Assembly: GCA_035041965.1 (NCBI GenBank)
Contig: JAPYMA010001356.1
Location: forward strand, 1-64,000
Source of the DNA: Anisakis pegreffii
Lineage: Eukaryota; Nematoda; Chromadorea; Rhabditida; Anisakidae
Reading direction: 5' to 3'
DNA: 64,000 nucleotides
Shown here: positions 1 through 14,057 of the stretch, one piece after another
How the letters are laid out: each line of letters starts with the position of its first letter
Numbering within the stretch: the first letter of the stretch is position 1
Notes under the pieces: generated by a model
What the model saw: only the letters and a program-made list of their open reading frames with translations
Told to the model about the DNA's origin: nothing
Databases searched by the model: none
Translations under genes and position numbers: made by a program

Positions 1-976
1 TTGTACTTCGTTCCAGTTGCATTATTGCTAAAAAACAGTTTGACATAGCAACCTTTCAGACTGATTTTCTACAACGAACTTCCATACTGGTTGTATTTAA
101 ACCGTGCAAATTTCGGAATCTAAAAAAAATTGTCGCCCTAATGTGCATTTGCATAAACGGCATTCTTCATCTTGTGCTATAATAGATTATAGAAACGAAA
201 GGTGGACAGGATATTTACCAGTGATAACTTACCTCATTATTTTAGCAATGAGATCAGATTTTTTATTCGTATATTAACGTCTCAATCGCAAGTTTTTTGG
301 TTAACGGCTAATTACTACTAGTTTTCTTTCGTCTGCTTTAATGGTATCGTTTAGTTTATCTATCTGTCTAAGGTATTTCCTTAAATGATTCCCTCTCAGC
401 TCTTAATTAAAATCCCAAAGAATTTGCAAACTTCAACCACCCTCCCCTCTTTCAATACACCCTACCCTAAAAAATGTCACTCGCTCACACGCAAAAAAAT
501 TCATTCTTATCATGAATACGTTCGAAACGGCGCTTCAAACTAATGTGTTAGTACAACTCAGTAGCCTTTTTATGTGTCTTTTCACTTGTTCAGCAAACCC
601 TAAAAATTTTTGGGAATGTGCATCCTGTCTCGAAGGAATCCGTTCATTCGAAAACTAAAGAAAAATCCCTATATTACGATACTTATAATTTTTAATAGTA
701 TAACGGAATTCAGTTTAAGACAACAATCCATTCGAAAAGTTTGGTCATAACCCGAACTGTAAATCGAAGCGTTTCTTTCCACAGTAATATGTAATTGAGA
801 AGGAATTAATTTGTTCCAGCGGTGCCAATTTATCCTAACATCAGTTTTATGTATAACACCTGAGTTATCAGTAACTTCACTAACAGATTGTTCCCAAAAT
901 TCATAGCATGACAAAAAAGTGGTGCTCGATTGGAATCTCAGTTGTTTCTTTTGGTAATTTTACAAACAGTACTTTG

Positions 977-1121
977 TAATAACAATAATAATAATAATAA
1001 GAATAATAAGAATAAAAACGATAATAATATCAATAATAATAATAAGAATAAGAATAAAAATAAAAATAATAATAATGAAAATAATAATAACAATAAATAT
1101 AATAATGATAACAACATTTTA

Positions 1122-1159
<38 letters not shown>

Positions 1160-1240
1160 TATTATGACCATAACATAATAATATAATTATAATACAATAA
1201 CAACATAACATTAATAATGATAATAATAAAATAACAATAT
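977..1240. repeat. AAT-type microsatellite
   Basis: Imperfect trinucleotide tract dominated by AAT/ATA with AAG and AAC interruptions, purest near 1125-1157. Its translations give poly-Asn on one strand and poly-Leu/Tyr on the other, which explains the two open frames over it; neither is a gene. Confidence 0.9.
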
Positions 1241-1749
1241 CATTATTTTTGCGAATCTCAAGTGGAAGGAGAAACCCACTGAATAAACTTCAGGATTGCA
1301 AAATCTGAGCTGAATAATTCGAATTGTTTACCGTATCGGTTCCTAGGCACCTACTCATTACCGTAATCCTGTGAAACTCGTAAAGGACATTCGTTAATGC
1401 ATGCAATGATAGCACAGAGTTACATTCATACTCACGAAACGAAAAGGCATTCAACTTAATGATGATGCACAGTGCAAAAAAGAGAAATTTGATTGACTCA
1501 AACGGTTAATAAATTTGATTATGGAATATTTTATCAAAGTCAAATCAGAATGGGAGGAATCCCATTGTGACCCTGGTGATGACGAAGGTCATGAAAGGGA
1601 TATGAAGCAGTCGTGGCTTATGATAAATGGCCAAATATTCTTATGAATTCATCACCTACGTTCAACTTCCTCTCGAAAACTTAATGACAGCAAATATATG
1701 CTAAGCCTCACTCCAATTTCCTCACGAATTCTATTTCCCAAGCATGAAG

Positions 1750-1895
1750 GGTAGGTGATCATTTGAGGTAATCAGCTCGTTTAACATACGGATCATATGG
1801 GTAATAGGTAATCAGTTGCTGATCATATAAGTAATGTGGGTAATCAGCTCATCATATGGGTAATCAGCTTATCATATGGGTAATCTGCTCATTTG
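1750..1895. repeat. Minisatellite, about 20-bp unit
   Basis: Several imperfect copies of a unit close to CATATGGGTAATCAGCTCAT follow one another, the last three nearly head to tail. Outer copies are more diverged. No coding sense is seen. Confidence 0.75.
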
Positions 1896-2867
1896 TCCTC
1901 ACCTATCACTAGTCCTACTTCATCGGTGGTATTCTCGTTGAATGAATTCAAAGAACTTAAGGATCGCTCAAATCTCCCTCGCAAACGACCTAATCAACGA
2001 ACAAGCGAGCGATTTCAGTAACAACGAGCGAGCGATTTCATTAATCCTCCACCTATCGCCCTCACTTGTCCACTGGCGATTCATTGGTCAGTGATACAGA
2101 GGATGTGGCAAAGTTGTCAGCAAAATTTGCATATTCAAATATTCTGGTTTTCATTTTTCACATGAATATTCATCGGATGGAGTGTGGATTCTTCAAAATT
2201 TTTTTTCATTTTTCCACTAACGATCGACTTCGCCATCATTTTAGCCCATCCGGAAACAGAAACCGGAGGTATTTTCGATTTGAGTTGAGTATAAGCGATA
2301 GGTATGAATAGTGAAAACTTAATTGATCACATTGTATTGAACCGTTCTTTCATCTGTCTTTTGAGTACTTTAAGTGACTCTTAATTAATGGATGTAGCAA
2401 CTCTGTTCCGATTAACTCTTATTTCACTGATAAGCCCTTATATTATCGTCGCATTGTAATATCAAGGTCAAATGTGATTGACTTTGAACCCCACCCAATA
2501 GAAACTGCCATACGTTATCAGTAGGTATAATGGAACAAGAGGATAACAAGTAGGACTATAATGGGGATACATTCAATAGGCGATTACATAATGAAAATGT
2601 AAAATTACATCGTAACAAACAGTATGATTGAAATTCATACAGTGGGAGTTGGCAAACATTTTCTGTTGTCGTCTAGAACTGTTCTCAGATATTCTGATGG
2701 GATTTTTTGACGGTCTTTAAGGATATCCCCAACCCAGCTGAACGTATATTGCAGCCTGTAGTTTGCCAACTCGTTTGTTAAGACATATTCGTAAAACTCG
2801 CAGTTATACAATTGAAAAAGAAAAGCAACGATTAATTTGTCATTATTCATACAATTAATATTTCATT

Positions 2868-3052
2868 TATTTTTTTTTTTAAATTTTATAGTTCTTTTAT
2901 TTTTATTTTTTTATTTTTCTTTTTTATTTTTGTTTTTTTTATTTTTTCGTTTTATTTATTTATTTTTATTTTTTAATTTTTTTGTTTTTATTTTTTTATT
3001 TTTTCATTTTATTTTTTTTTATTTTTTTTATTTTTTTATTTTTCAAAGATTT
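2868..3052. repeat. T-rich low-complexity tract
   Basis: Runs of 4-11 T separated by single A, C or G, mostly as TTTTTA-like units. It yields a Phe/Leu-rich frame on the plus strand and a Lys-rich frame on the minus strand, both artefacts of composition. Confidence 0.85.
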
Positions 3053-4180
3053 TTCATTCATTTTTGATTTACGTTCGATGTCCGTTTTGATTATTGAGAC
3101 TGTTGAAAGGCTGCTACTACTGATCGCTGTTGTCTTCACTGGTGCTTTTATAGGCTGATGACGAGTTCGATAACATTTATGCGGTGTAATTCGGGAGGGG
3201 GGGAGGGCATGCGGCAGTTGATGTTGGATGTAATTGTTATCAACATTTATGGATGGAATCATGGTATTTTCTTGAGTGAGCATGAATCTCTTAAGATTAC
3301 TCATATGCAATGAGGGGACATATTGACAGAGTTGGGCTTTCATAAGCCTCAGAACTGGTGAATGATGAGTATCATGAGGGGATGGCTCGGCTATCGTTCA
3401 GTCGGGTTGCAGTGCCGAGGATATTAGATGGGATATCATTCAAACTGGCATACGGAATGGGGTGTATCATCATTGGAACACGTTTACGGGCTTGAGGAAG
3501 AGGATTTACAGCAGTTGTATCGATTTGCAGCAGTTGGATCGACGTTCGAATGTATTGCTCTCATTCGCTATTAGTTGTTGGTTTAGAGGATATACCTCTG
3601 GTTATTTGTCGTTTAAGAAAGGTATTGCAACTGTATGGATATCACTGGATATCACATCACCATGGAAGGAATAATATGATTGGCCTTAATTGGTATTATA
3701 GGGACAGTTGCTTGAACTGCTGCCTTCTACTTGAACTGGGGATTCCGCTGCACTGGTGATTTTGTTGGAGTGCTTCATTATGATCTTAATTGAATAACTG
3801 CTTTCGACGGTGATATTCGTATCAGTAGTAGACAGCCTGATGAGGGTATACTGGATTGGTCGTTTGATTCGCTGATGCAGTCGTGATTTTTGTATGGCGA
3901 TTGTTACAGTGATGTTGTTTATATACGGTAGGATATAACAAAATAAGAATATACCAAGAACAATACAACTTAATAAGTGATGAGAACATAACAATAAAAC
4001 ATAGCAATATAGGATCCTAAGAATACAATTATCACTGAATGATAACTAAGCTATGAATTGAAAACATTCCTACAATTAACACTGATACTTTAAAACCTTG
4101 AGTTAGTTAATTGAACAACGGAAAGGATTTGAAACAACAGTAGGATGCATTAATGTTAATTCAACATTATCACATCGAAT

Positions 4181-4370
4181 TTATCAACAATTAGAGTTTC
4201 AAAAGCTGTCCTCAATGCAGAAATTGATTTCTATCTAGAGAATTCATAAAGCTCGCAATGGTATTGACAATTGACAATCAACAACGATACCTAGCTATCA
4301 TTAGAATACTTCTTCAGAGGAGGACATCGTGGAATTCAATAAAAACATTTAAACTCTAATTGTTGATGAA
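4181..4370. repeat. Short inverted repeat pair (MITE-like)
   Basis: ATCAACAATTAGAGTTT near 4183-4199 is matched by its reverse complement AAACTCTAATTGTTGAT at 4351-4367, with about 150 bp between them. The surroundings also carry ATGCAT-like motifs outside both arms. This could be the two ends of a small non-autonomous element, but no target-site duplication was established. Confidence 0.4.
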
Positions 4371-7300
4371 TGCATAAAACATTTTATAAGCTAGCATCAT
4401 ACATTTCACTTAAATGTTAACATTCATACATGAAAATTATCTGCACAAAACAAATTCTCACATATCATTATCAAATCATTCAATCAACTTATTAACGTAT
4501 GGCAGTTTAAACCTAATTCGATACCATCAAATCATTCGTCACTCAACTTTTTTCTGCTTTATCCCCATATCCCTTCGATTATCTCCAATGCTCTATTAAA
4601 CAGAATTGCTACATGCTGAATTATTATTATTATTATGATATTACTAACAGATTATTTCTTAATAAAATCAATTTTTAGCATTCATCAGTCGCAATCATTA
4701 ATGTTATCTATCTCGTTTTTCATAAGCTTCTTTTCAATATTCCAGCTGAAAGAACGGTTCAAGATTCCAGGATCGATGTACTTATCATTATCCATACTTA
4801 TCGCTTAAACCCAACTAAAATTATCCCACTCTGTCTTTTTGTATCAGAAAGTTGTTTATGAAGATTTCGTTTTGTTATTTCTCATAATAATAAATAGGAA
4901 GAGATTGCTCCGAACTCTACCACATCCTCATTGTTCAATTGAATTCATTCTTCAATTGAATAACTTCAAACAAGTGAACCACCACGATTTCCTAACTTCT
5001 TCGTCCTCCATAGGCTAGGACTGGTCATACTGAATTCGTTATTATTATGAATGTTTGGATCATTTGTGTGTAATGTGATGCGTATATTACCTATCATGAA
5101 CCTACTATTTTATCGCTATCTATCGAGGAAGTGAATTATTTTTACATTGTAATCAATTGTCATCTCAGTGTCCTCGAAAATGCTTCATCATGAAAAGTTG
5201 AGGTACACTTGATATTGTAGGCGATCGTAATAATTTCACGTAAAATCATAAGTCACGACTGCAACATAACCTAGCGATTTATTTGGACTGCGCAAACTTT
5301 GAAGAGGTAGAAACGTGTAAGGACATTGACTACAAAGTATGCAAATTCCGGAAGAGAGTGATTATCAATGATTGGATTTGACTGAAATTCGCGAATTATC
5401 AATGAGAGAAAAAGAAATTCCGAAATACGGCAGTCGAAAGTCGTGTAATTACTCCTAATCATTCTGATTTCTTGATAGAATGGCATCTATCAGTTGAATG
5501 AAACGAAAAATCAAATGAAAATAATTGTCAAAATCTTTGAAGTAGACGAATCTTCAAGTTCGAAGTACTGAATAACCGAAGTATTGCGAAATAACTTCCA
5601 GCCTAAAATCTAGGCAACCAACTGAGGACAAGAAAAAAAGTTGAATGATTCGGCACATGCGATGTTGATTCTGCACGTTGTCACATGCACATTTGTCGCA
5701 ACGCATGACTTCACCGTGCCCCTTCTGTAAGGGTAGAAAGAGTGTTGTTAGGGATTGTGAGCAAGGAAATAGTGTGAGAACACAATAGCACAGTAGAGAT
5801 GCAAAGGAACCCCGTCGCGTGCGTGCTTCAGAAGGTGACGGGTGTATGGGTATCTATAGATGAAGCTTCTCGAAACTTTTACTAGCAACTGTAGTTACTA
5901 GCAATCGTTTCAAAAAGTACTCATTTAAATGAAATAGCACCATAACTTTTGATAGTGTATATTGATAAGTGATAAGATATACTGAGGGGGGGGGGGATTG
6001 TGTATCAGGTGAATCGCTTACAAATCCTTGTTGACCTTTGACCTGTGCTTTTCAACATTCCAACAGATCATTAGGTCATTGAAACGGTCATCGTATAAGG
6101 CAATATAACATAAAATGATGCTTATTTAGATAGTTCTATATGCCCTAATGCAGCTCACTTATTAATGGTACAAGGATGGAAAATTTTTGAGTCCTTCACG
6201 AAACAATTGGATAATTTCAGTGTTATCTGTAGGTTTTGGCCAGGAATAGAGCTAGTTTCATGCATTTGTTTTCAATCTGATGATACTGATGATCTCATTA
6301 ATCGAGATAGAATTCAATGAACAATCTCATCGATATTAATCGAGATAAAATAGAATTCGGGTGATAGAGCTTGAATATAATAACATTTGGAAGATATTTG
6401 GTCATGTGCTAATGGGATTTGAATCGCTAGGAAATACTGAGAGAGATTTTGCAGATTACGTAGAATAACTGCTGCGAATGTGATCAGAAGTTGTCATTCC
6501 AATGAGGAAAGTATGTATAGTAATTGAAAACTTAATAGAAATGAGATTCACTGATATGGACTGGTTTTCGTTGGATGAATTTGACATTGATAAATATAGT
6601 TATCATAATGCGCTCTAGATCGCTGCATTGCAACCTGTCCGGAACGTTAGAATATGTTCTGCAACGTTGAGAATTAGTAACTTCATGAGCTTGGAGCAAA
6701 TAATGCAGGTGTCTTCGACTGTTGAAATTGTAATTTTTCCACAAATTTGCACACGAAAAAGCTATCTGCTATTGCTTGATTAAATAAAGATTATGTATTA
6801 TTTAAAAATGCCCATTGAAATCCATACGAATGACAAGGTACTTCACACGTTTCCAGTGAAACTTTCCTCCACGAAAAGGAAGTTCTAGTTCGCGGGAGAA
6901 GTTTTACTGGAAGTCGAGTAGTACACAAATTTTGAATTCAACTTAATATAATGCAACTTGAAATGTGTCTCAGAATTATGATTGATTAAGTTGTTTATTG
7001 AGTTATCGTGTTTTGCTAACAAATTATAATGATGATACATAGAGTATTGATGTCTTCCTCATTAAAATCATCCAGAACTTTATGTATTTTGAGATTCCGG
7101 AATCTTAATGTGCCTTGAAACTTCACTACCAATAAAATGAGTATTCGCCATCATAGCAAAAGAGCAATCTTTCGTTTCTTTATTTTATTACGCACTGGTG
7201 ATGAGATCCGACCTACGTTCAGTAGGAAAAATACGACAATTTCGATGGGACTTCCGACATCCGGATTCCAACCGAATAATTCTGACAGTCGATCGGAATT

Positions 7301-7511
7301 CCGACTACCAGAATGTTGAAATGTTAATTCGGTTGAATCCCCACCGATATGAAAATCCGCTTAAATCCGTGAAAATCGCTCGTTATCTGTAATAAGTGGC
7401 GATATGGTAGTGCGATCCGTCAACAACGCAACGGCTTCGGTTAACAATGCTTATTGTGCAGTTGCAGATAAATTCACATTGTGCAATTGAGTTGGTGGAT
7501 ATTGGATAAAG

Positions 7512-10500
7512 ATGGTAGCCCGCAGAAGAATAGCCCGTTCACAATCGAGTAAAATAAAGACGAAAAGTGCGAAGAAGGACAAAAATTTGCTGGAAGAGGT
7601 TTTTATTTTCAAATCGTTTCGTTATATGATAATATTCATTTATTAGTGATTGTTAAAATATATCAACGATTGTAATTAATGAACGATGATATAATTAATG
7701 AAGGAGAAGCAAGAAGAACGAGCTGAGGAGAGTGACAACTCAATAGATTGGGCAGACATCAGTATGGAAGAGGAGTTATTGGGCGACTTATTGGATTATG
7801 TTAAAGACGCGTATGATGAAGTGAGGAAGGACGAAGACAAAATTATTAATACAGAAGGACTGGTTAGTAGTTTGTTTGGTAGTAGACGTTGTTTTATTCG
7901 TGCTTTTATCGTTGAATATTGAATTGTTTTCCTGAATACAGTCATCTGATTAATGAAAACATTCACGATATGAATATATTGAATGCTCATGTCAATCTAA
8001 GTTGACCGCTTGACATATTATTGATGGTTGTATCTAATTTATTTTGGAATACCTCAAATGTGAATAATTATATAAGGTCTTTATTCAGGAACGTTACCTG
8101 TGGGCACATCAACAAACTCCAAAAAGATATCAGGTTAATTTGCATTTTTACTATCTCAAACCGACTTCATTTCGTTGTGTTTCTAGAACAGTTTATTTAA
8201 ATGCACAGAACAGTTCCTTTATTTTGAACGGCATATTTTCTCAACGGTCGATTAAATTAAAATGAATTATGAATATAAAAGCATATAGAAATGTAGCACT
8301 GGTGTTGATTAAAATTGCTGCACAAATTGTGCACCATTTTGGAAATCAGACCAGGCTCGATTTGAATTAGATTCCCTCATGAAATACTCCATAAACGTTA
8401 GCCGATATTAACGTCATGTAGTAAATTACAAACTGTTGTCGTTGACATGATATTGAATTAAAGGCACTCGGTGAAATAGTTGAGCCCGACTTAAAATCAT
8501 CATCGCATCAATGCACCGATCCATCAATATTCACCATTCGATCAATTGCGAATGCCGTTCTGCAAAAATGCCCGTCTCATTCACTTGAACGTCTAATGTC
8601 AACCCCAAAAATGCAATATTGGACAATGACAGAAATCAACGTGATGGTTCGTTATTTAGTAACATTACTAATTGCTTAGTTACTATTATTGAAGTTATGT
8701 TCTTTCGTTCAATCAGAGAAATATTTGAATCCGTATTTTTAATAATATTTTCAATTTTAGTGTAAAGATGAGAAAAAGCTTTCGCATATGCCATTTATTG
8801 GCGATGGAGAAGTGGATGACAGTAGTTTTGGTGAAGAATTACTCGAGACTTTTGCTGAGGTTCATTTTATTTGTTATTATTGTTTTTTAATTTTTATTAC
8901 TGTTATGATTATTATTAGTTATTATTATTTATTATTTTAATTATTGTTGTTGTCATGGTTAGTAAATTAGTTGTGGAATTGAAACCGAAATGATATTGAA
9001 GGGAATCCACGGTACAAGGACTGGATGTGGTGAAGTAATAAATGATAATATTCTGTATAAATTGATTAAGTTATTATTCGTCAAACATCCCGATATCAGT
9101 TCGTTTTAACTTGTTCGATTATTCATTTATTTTATTGACTTCTGTCATTACTATTGAATATTATCTATACGTGTTTGTTACTTCAGTGCAATTTGTTATT
9201 GAACATTATTCGATAATTTTCATCAGTTGATTCAAACGGATTTAGTAATGATGATATTAATGATTGCAATATTAATTTAAGATAAACGAATGATATTTGA
9301 AGCGATTCACAAGCAGTTCCCAAATAAAGCCTCAGTGCGAGAATTACCTTCATTGTAAGTTTATTAATTTCTTGATATGGGTTTGTTTATTTTGAGTATA
9401 GTAATGATCATTGTAAAATAGATATGATGATTTGAAACGTCGTTACGAACCAGAGGATTCGTCAGTGGAAGATAAGTTGATGGCTGGTTATATTGATGGA
9501 ACGGCGTACAGCTCGTTTCGTTTGCTGAGATGTTGCAGGTGTTTTAATTATGACTGCATGTTACACGGTTAGTTTTGATCATTTTTATTGTTATTATGGT
9601 TTTGTTATGATGATTAATTACTGGATGAAATGATTTATTGTTGAAGGATTCGGAAGTGCTGAAGATCAAGAGATGATAAACAGTCATCGGAATAGTAATC
9701 GGAATATGAGTAAGAACCGCAAGAGAGGCTATTCGTTGAATGCATCGAATTTGATTTGTGGCGCAAACTGTTTCCGATTGAACATGGTTTGTTGATTGTT
9801 TTAGATGTGTTTGGTTGAAAATAGATATATTATAGAATGAAGTGATTATTGATATTGAATGTATGAATTTTTTCTGAATATTGTGTTCAATTGAATTAAA
9901 GGATGAACAATCACGCAAGCAGTTGTCAACGAGCAACAATAAAGAACTGAATATCAAAACTGAAATGGGTACAGTGGATGATACGAGTACAGCTTGCAAC
10001 GACCAATGGACCATCTCGCAGCAGTCGATGTTTGTCGTTCTGAAACGAATTTACAAAAATGATTTTTGCAAAATAACAAATTCATTGAATTGTATCGACC
10101 CGGATGCACCGCGCAAAACGTGTGCACAGGTGAATTCTTTTATTTTGTTTTATTTAATTATTTGTTTATTTGAATATTTGTTTATTACTGATGTATTAGA
10201 TTTAGGTATTCTAAATGGAGAATTCTTTTTGGTATTATCTGTTTCAGTTTATTTCTAACCAGCAAAATGTTTGTCTTTAAACGATAGTGATTATTGTTGC
10301 GTAATATTTAGAACTATGCTGATAATAATAATACCAATAATAATATTGTTCAATATAGTTATGACTGAAATTCAGGTTTATGCATATTCACTTCGTAATG
10401 CTCCACTGTCTCCACGCGGTGAACTCTCACCGAATTCGCCAAAGAAGAAGAAGTAATTTTATGTGTTTACTTATCCTAAATAGTATAAGTATTAATACTG

Positions 10501-12694
10501 ATCAGTGAATTGAGATATTAATCGAACCTTTAATTTCGAGCAAAACTTTAATGTTAATGAGCCTTTGGTTTGGTAAGTATCTGATGATTTTTTAAGATAC
10601 ATGAAAGATCAGCATCGAACATTCCGTGCAACGAAATGGGCAAGTACTGAAGGTAAGGTGACGAATCGACATAATTATGAGCCGTGCAGTCATAAGGGAC
10701 CGTGCTCCGATCAGAACTGCAACTGTGTTATTGTGGGCAATGTTTGTGCGAAGTTGGTTTTGCTCTTTATAATAACCCTTATTAATTTCATGGTGTTTAA
10801 ACTTTTATGTGTTGATTACTAATTTTGTTCTAAACTTTTAAACGAAATTAATAATCTAAACTTTTTGTTTAAACTCTAACTTAAACTTTATTTAGTTATT
10901 GATTATTCTTATGCATAATAATCATTATTAATGTACTGGGATAATTCTAGATTCTGTCAGTGCAGTGATCATTGTATATATCGTTTTCCTGGCTGTCGAT
11001 GTGCGCCTGGAATGTGTCGGACGAAGCAATGCCAGTGCTTTTTCGCGAATTGGGAATGTGATCCAGACGTTTGCAAATCGTGTGGTTGTGGTTGGTGCTT
11101 TGATTTATTTTATTGACGTAGTGGTTTGTCATTTGAGCGCTTTTTGATGACTATAATTTGATAACGTTTGATATGTTTTGTTATTTTTGTCACGATGACA
11201 TTGTGACAGTCATTTGTCATTTTGTTAATATTGAATAGTGATAAGAATGATTAATGTGTAACAGTAATAAATATCAATATCAACTGCAGATGATCTACAT
11301 TCACCGTTATCAGCACTGTGCAAGAATATGCCGATGCAACGTGGTTTACAGAAAAAACTTTTCATAGCACCATCACAGGTTAGGCTTTTCATAACACCGA
11401 TTGTTTACGAATGTGTAGTATTGTTGAACATTTTTCAGTTATATGTTTTAAATCAGTGCTGAATTCGTCTTCGAATTTTCCCCCTATATATTTCCTACAC
11501 ATTCCCATCTCCCCATCCCATATGCATGTACGTAATCGGGATTATATGATAGCAATTTATTAAAGGTGGCTGGATGGGGATGTTTCACAGCCGAGGATAT
11601 ACCAAAGAATGAATTTATAAGTGAGTATTGCGGTGAGATTATATCGCATGATGAGAGTGAACGACGTGGTAAAATTTATGATAAGAAGAAATGCAGTTAT
11701 CTGTTTGGTTGGTGGTTTTTCTTAGTGATTTTCATTAGTTTTGTTGTTTGGAAGTTGAGAATATTGCAGTGAATGAAACAAAAATGGCGTTTTTCTAATA
11801 AATTTTGGGAAAAATGGTGAAATTTGCAGAATGTTTTGAGAAATAGAAAATTTTTGGATAGTATTTGGTTGAGAAATAGGAGAATTTTGAAATGATGCAA
11901 TGAAAAGTGAAATATGATTGTGAAAATTTTGGATTGTGATTGTAGTTTGTTAGTGATATTCATTATGAATCGATCACTTTGCTGGATCATTTCATTGGTT
12001 TGATTTAGTTTGTTAAATTATCGATGTTTAAGTGGTTTAACGAATCGGTATGTTTGCCAGGCGGAATAAGTGATTAGTTGATTGATATTAAACTGCATTT
12101 TAAGGTCTCAATGAAGAATATTTGGTGGATGCAACACGCAAAGGGAATGTGATTCGTTTCGCGAATCATTCCAAAGATCCAAATTGTAAAGGAAGGGTTC
12201 GTTTCTATTTCATTACTGCGATAATGATAATAATAGTTATAATAATCATAATAATCCTAATATTAATAATTATTATGGTTAATATTAATATTATTGTAAT
12301 TACTGTTAATATTATTGTCGTTGTTATTATCATTTTGAGTGATTACTATTGAGGTCAATTTGATGGTTAGTGTTTAAAAGAACGAATTAAGGTGTTTATG
12401 GTGAACGGCGATCATCGAATCGGTATATTCGCGAGAAGGAACATTGTTGCGGGTGAAGAGTTGTTCTTCGATTACTCTTATAATTCAACTCAACAGGTTT
12501 GTTTGATTTTGTTGTTTGTATTGATAGAGATCGTTTGAATTTTAAAAAACGAAATACTCTGAACATTTGTCAGAATATTTCAATTTGTAATCAGTTTTAA
12601 ACGGGATTCGATGTCATTTCTCGTTCCATAATCAGATTAAAATTGAACATTTCAGATAAAATTCGTATCGAAAGAACGTCCAAAACCTCATTAA
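7512..12694 (+). CDS. E(z): Enhancer of zeste (EZH) H3K27 methyltransferase, PRC2 catalytic subunit
   Basis: Eighteen exons join in phase to about 698 codons: 7512-7598, 7704-7862, 8089-8133, 8464-8646, 8761-8859, 9002-9098, 9282-9354, 9422-9567, 9647-9786, 9902-10129, 10376-10452, 10597-10752, 10951-11090, 11290-11378, 11566-11707, 12105-12196, 12392-12496, 12656-12694. The length is close to that of animal EZH proteins (about 750). Family-like segments in order are: an N-terminal EZH stretch ([10 protein letters not shown], exon 5), a Cys motif ([12 protein letters not shown], exon 8), the second SANT region from about W378, a Cys-rich CXC domain about 455-548 with [15 protein letters not shown], and a SET domain about 574-690. 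SET motifs are intact: YCGEII at 594, RFANHS at 638 and ELFFDY at 674. Known role of the family: nuclear methylation of histone H3 Lys27 and gene silencing with EED and SUZ12 partners. The exon 1-2 boundary is the least certain. Ten of 17 introns end in AAG. Confidence 0.93.
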
Positions 12695-13587
12695 AGAATT
12701 CGTCATTAGTTATGTTGCTGATGCTGCCGCTGGAGCCATTCACTTAATCATGTCAATCATAATTGTTACAGTTGTTGTTTTTAATCGTCATTAAATGTTA
12801 GCTTCAGTTGTACATATTTTTCATTTTGCAAATGTCTTTCTTCTCTTCATTCAATTGATATCAGCGATATACGCAACGAAGGTGGCATGGGCTATTTTAT
12901 CTCCGTAGAAAAAAGGAATTAATTTGATGACTGGAATGAAGGTGTAATTATTAAGGATTCATTTGAATTTGGGTCGTATAATGAGTCATGTGCCACTGTT
13001 TTACGGCGAAATTCTGGTGAAAGTTTGTTTATTCGTCTAATTTATTTGCGCAATTAGCAATTATAGTAATTGATAACGATTTACGACCCTCGTTTATCAC
13101 ATACATCAGAATAACCTTCCTTAGTCGATCTTGTCACTCCGTTATAATTAATGCTATCAGCGCAGTGAATCATCGGTCTCAATTTAAAAAAGTTATTGAT
13201 TTAACGATAACAGAGGTGTATTGAAGCTCGGAGGCGGCTAGTGGGACAACAGTAAAATAGCGATCTCTGTTAGAAAAGTAACCAAAGACTTAAAGCCCTC
13301 TCCCCCGCCCCTTCAAAAAAAAAACTCAATTCTGTATTGTCATTCACAAGTTTACTGGTGTTGTTTTAATGAATAAACATTATTTATTCATATTCCTTTC
13401 TTTCATTTGTCAGTTTGTATGATCGGTTTATTCGTCACAACCAATATCGACTGTCTCTATTTCCTCTACAATTTATCGAATTTTGTTTTATTCATTTTGC
13501 ATTATTACGTTATTAGTAGTTTTTTATTTGAATTTGACGAGTTATCAGCGCGGGATTGTGTTTTCATAAGATAGGCTGCAAGGGTTG

Positions 13588-13671
13588 TAAAAGTGTCATA
13601 TCGGTTAAGAGGTTTGAAATGAAAGCAAAGGCGCTCTGCGAGTACAGGTTCGATTCCTGCAGGCGGGGAGA
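13588..13671 (+). pseudogene. tRNA-Ser-like relic
   Basis: Contains a D-arm-like ATCGGTTAAGAGG, a possible anticodon loop with TGA (Ser), a variable-arm-like segment and a T-arm with GGTTCGATTCC (B box), then a T run. No 5' partner for the 3' acceptor strand (GGCGGGG) is present, and the anticodon stem carries a mismatch. It is therefore probably a degenerate tRNA gene, about 90 bp upstream of an intact one. Confidence 0.45.
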
Positions 13672-13759
13672 GTTTTTTGCACTTCCAAATTTATTTAACA
13701 AGTCTCAATTTTTACCTAACATAACATGATTTACTATATTGTTGCAGTATGAGGCACTA

Positions 13760-13841
13760 GCAGCGATGTCCGAGTGGTTAAGGAGTTTGACTAGAAATCA
13801 AATGGGCTCTGCCCGCGTAGGTTCGAATCCTGCTCGCTGCG
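13760..13841 (+). tRNA. tRNA-Ser(AGA)
   Basis: Complete type 2 cloverleaf. The acceptor strand GCAGCGA pairs with TCGCTGC. The D arm holds the A box (TCCGAGTGGTTAAGGA). The anticodon stem TTTGA/TCAAA encloses loop CTAGAAA, giving anticodon AGA. A long variable arm (GGGCTCTGCCC) and a T arm with GGTTCGAATCC follow. A TTTT tract eight bases downstream suits Pol III termination. It lies between the E(z) and TBC genes on the same strand. Confidence 0.95.
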
Positions 13842-14057
13842 TAATATTTTGTTAAAACTGAATTCGTAACCATGGATATCAGTTAATTGTGAGTTGCAAT
13901 TGAAAAACTAAAGTGTGTGAATGATTTCAGTTGCAATATTCAACAGATATTCAGTAGTGATTATTTATCGCGGTCAGAGTGAATAAATCTGTTTGAAAAG
14001 TGAATTTCGACGGTGAATTGAATGACAAGCTGAGCACAAGAAAATTGATGTAATAAA

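Larger units (their letters stand above)
1..7511. other. Gene-poor 5' region
   Basis: No protein family could be recognised on either strand. The stretch holds an AAT microsatellite near 1 kb, a 20-bp-unit minisatellite near 1.8 kb, a T-rich low-complexity tract near 2.95 kb, a G run near 5.99 kb and a short inverted repeat near 4.2-4.4 kb. Open frames here are under 120 codons and read as low-complexity or chance frames. A promoter for the downstream E(z) gene presumably lies in its last part, but no core element could be identified. Confidence 0.6.

Noticed and set aside
930..1171. Asn/Lys-rich and Leu/Tyr-rich open frames
   Set aside because: They are translations of the AAT microsatellite on either strand.
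2837..3343. Phe-rich plus frame and Lys-tailed minus frame
   Set aside because: They are driven by the T-rich tract; no family resemblance.
9539..9540. GT after TGTTGCAG as an exon end in E(z)
   Set aside because: Reading on to 9567 supplies the conserved [11 protein letters not shown] motif and the correct phase.
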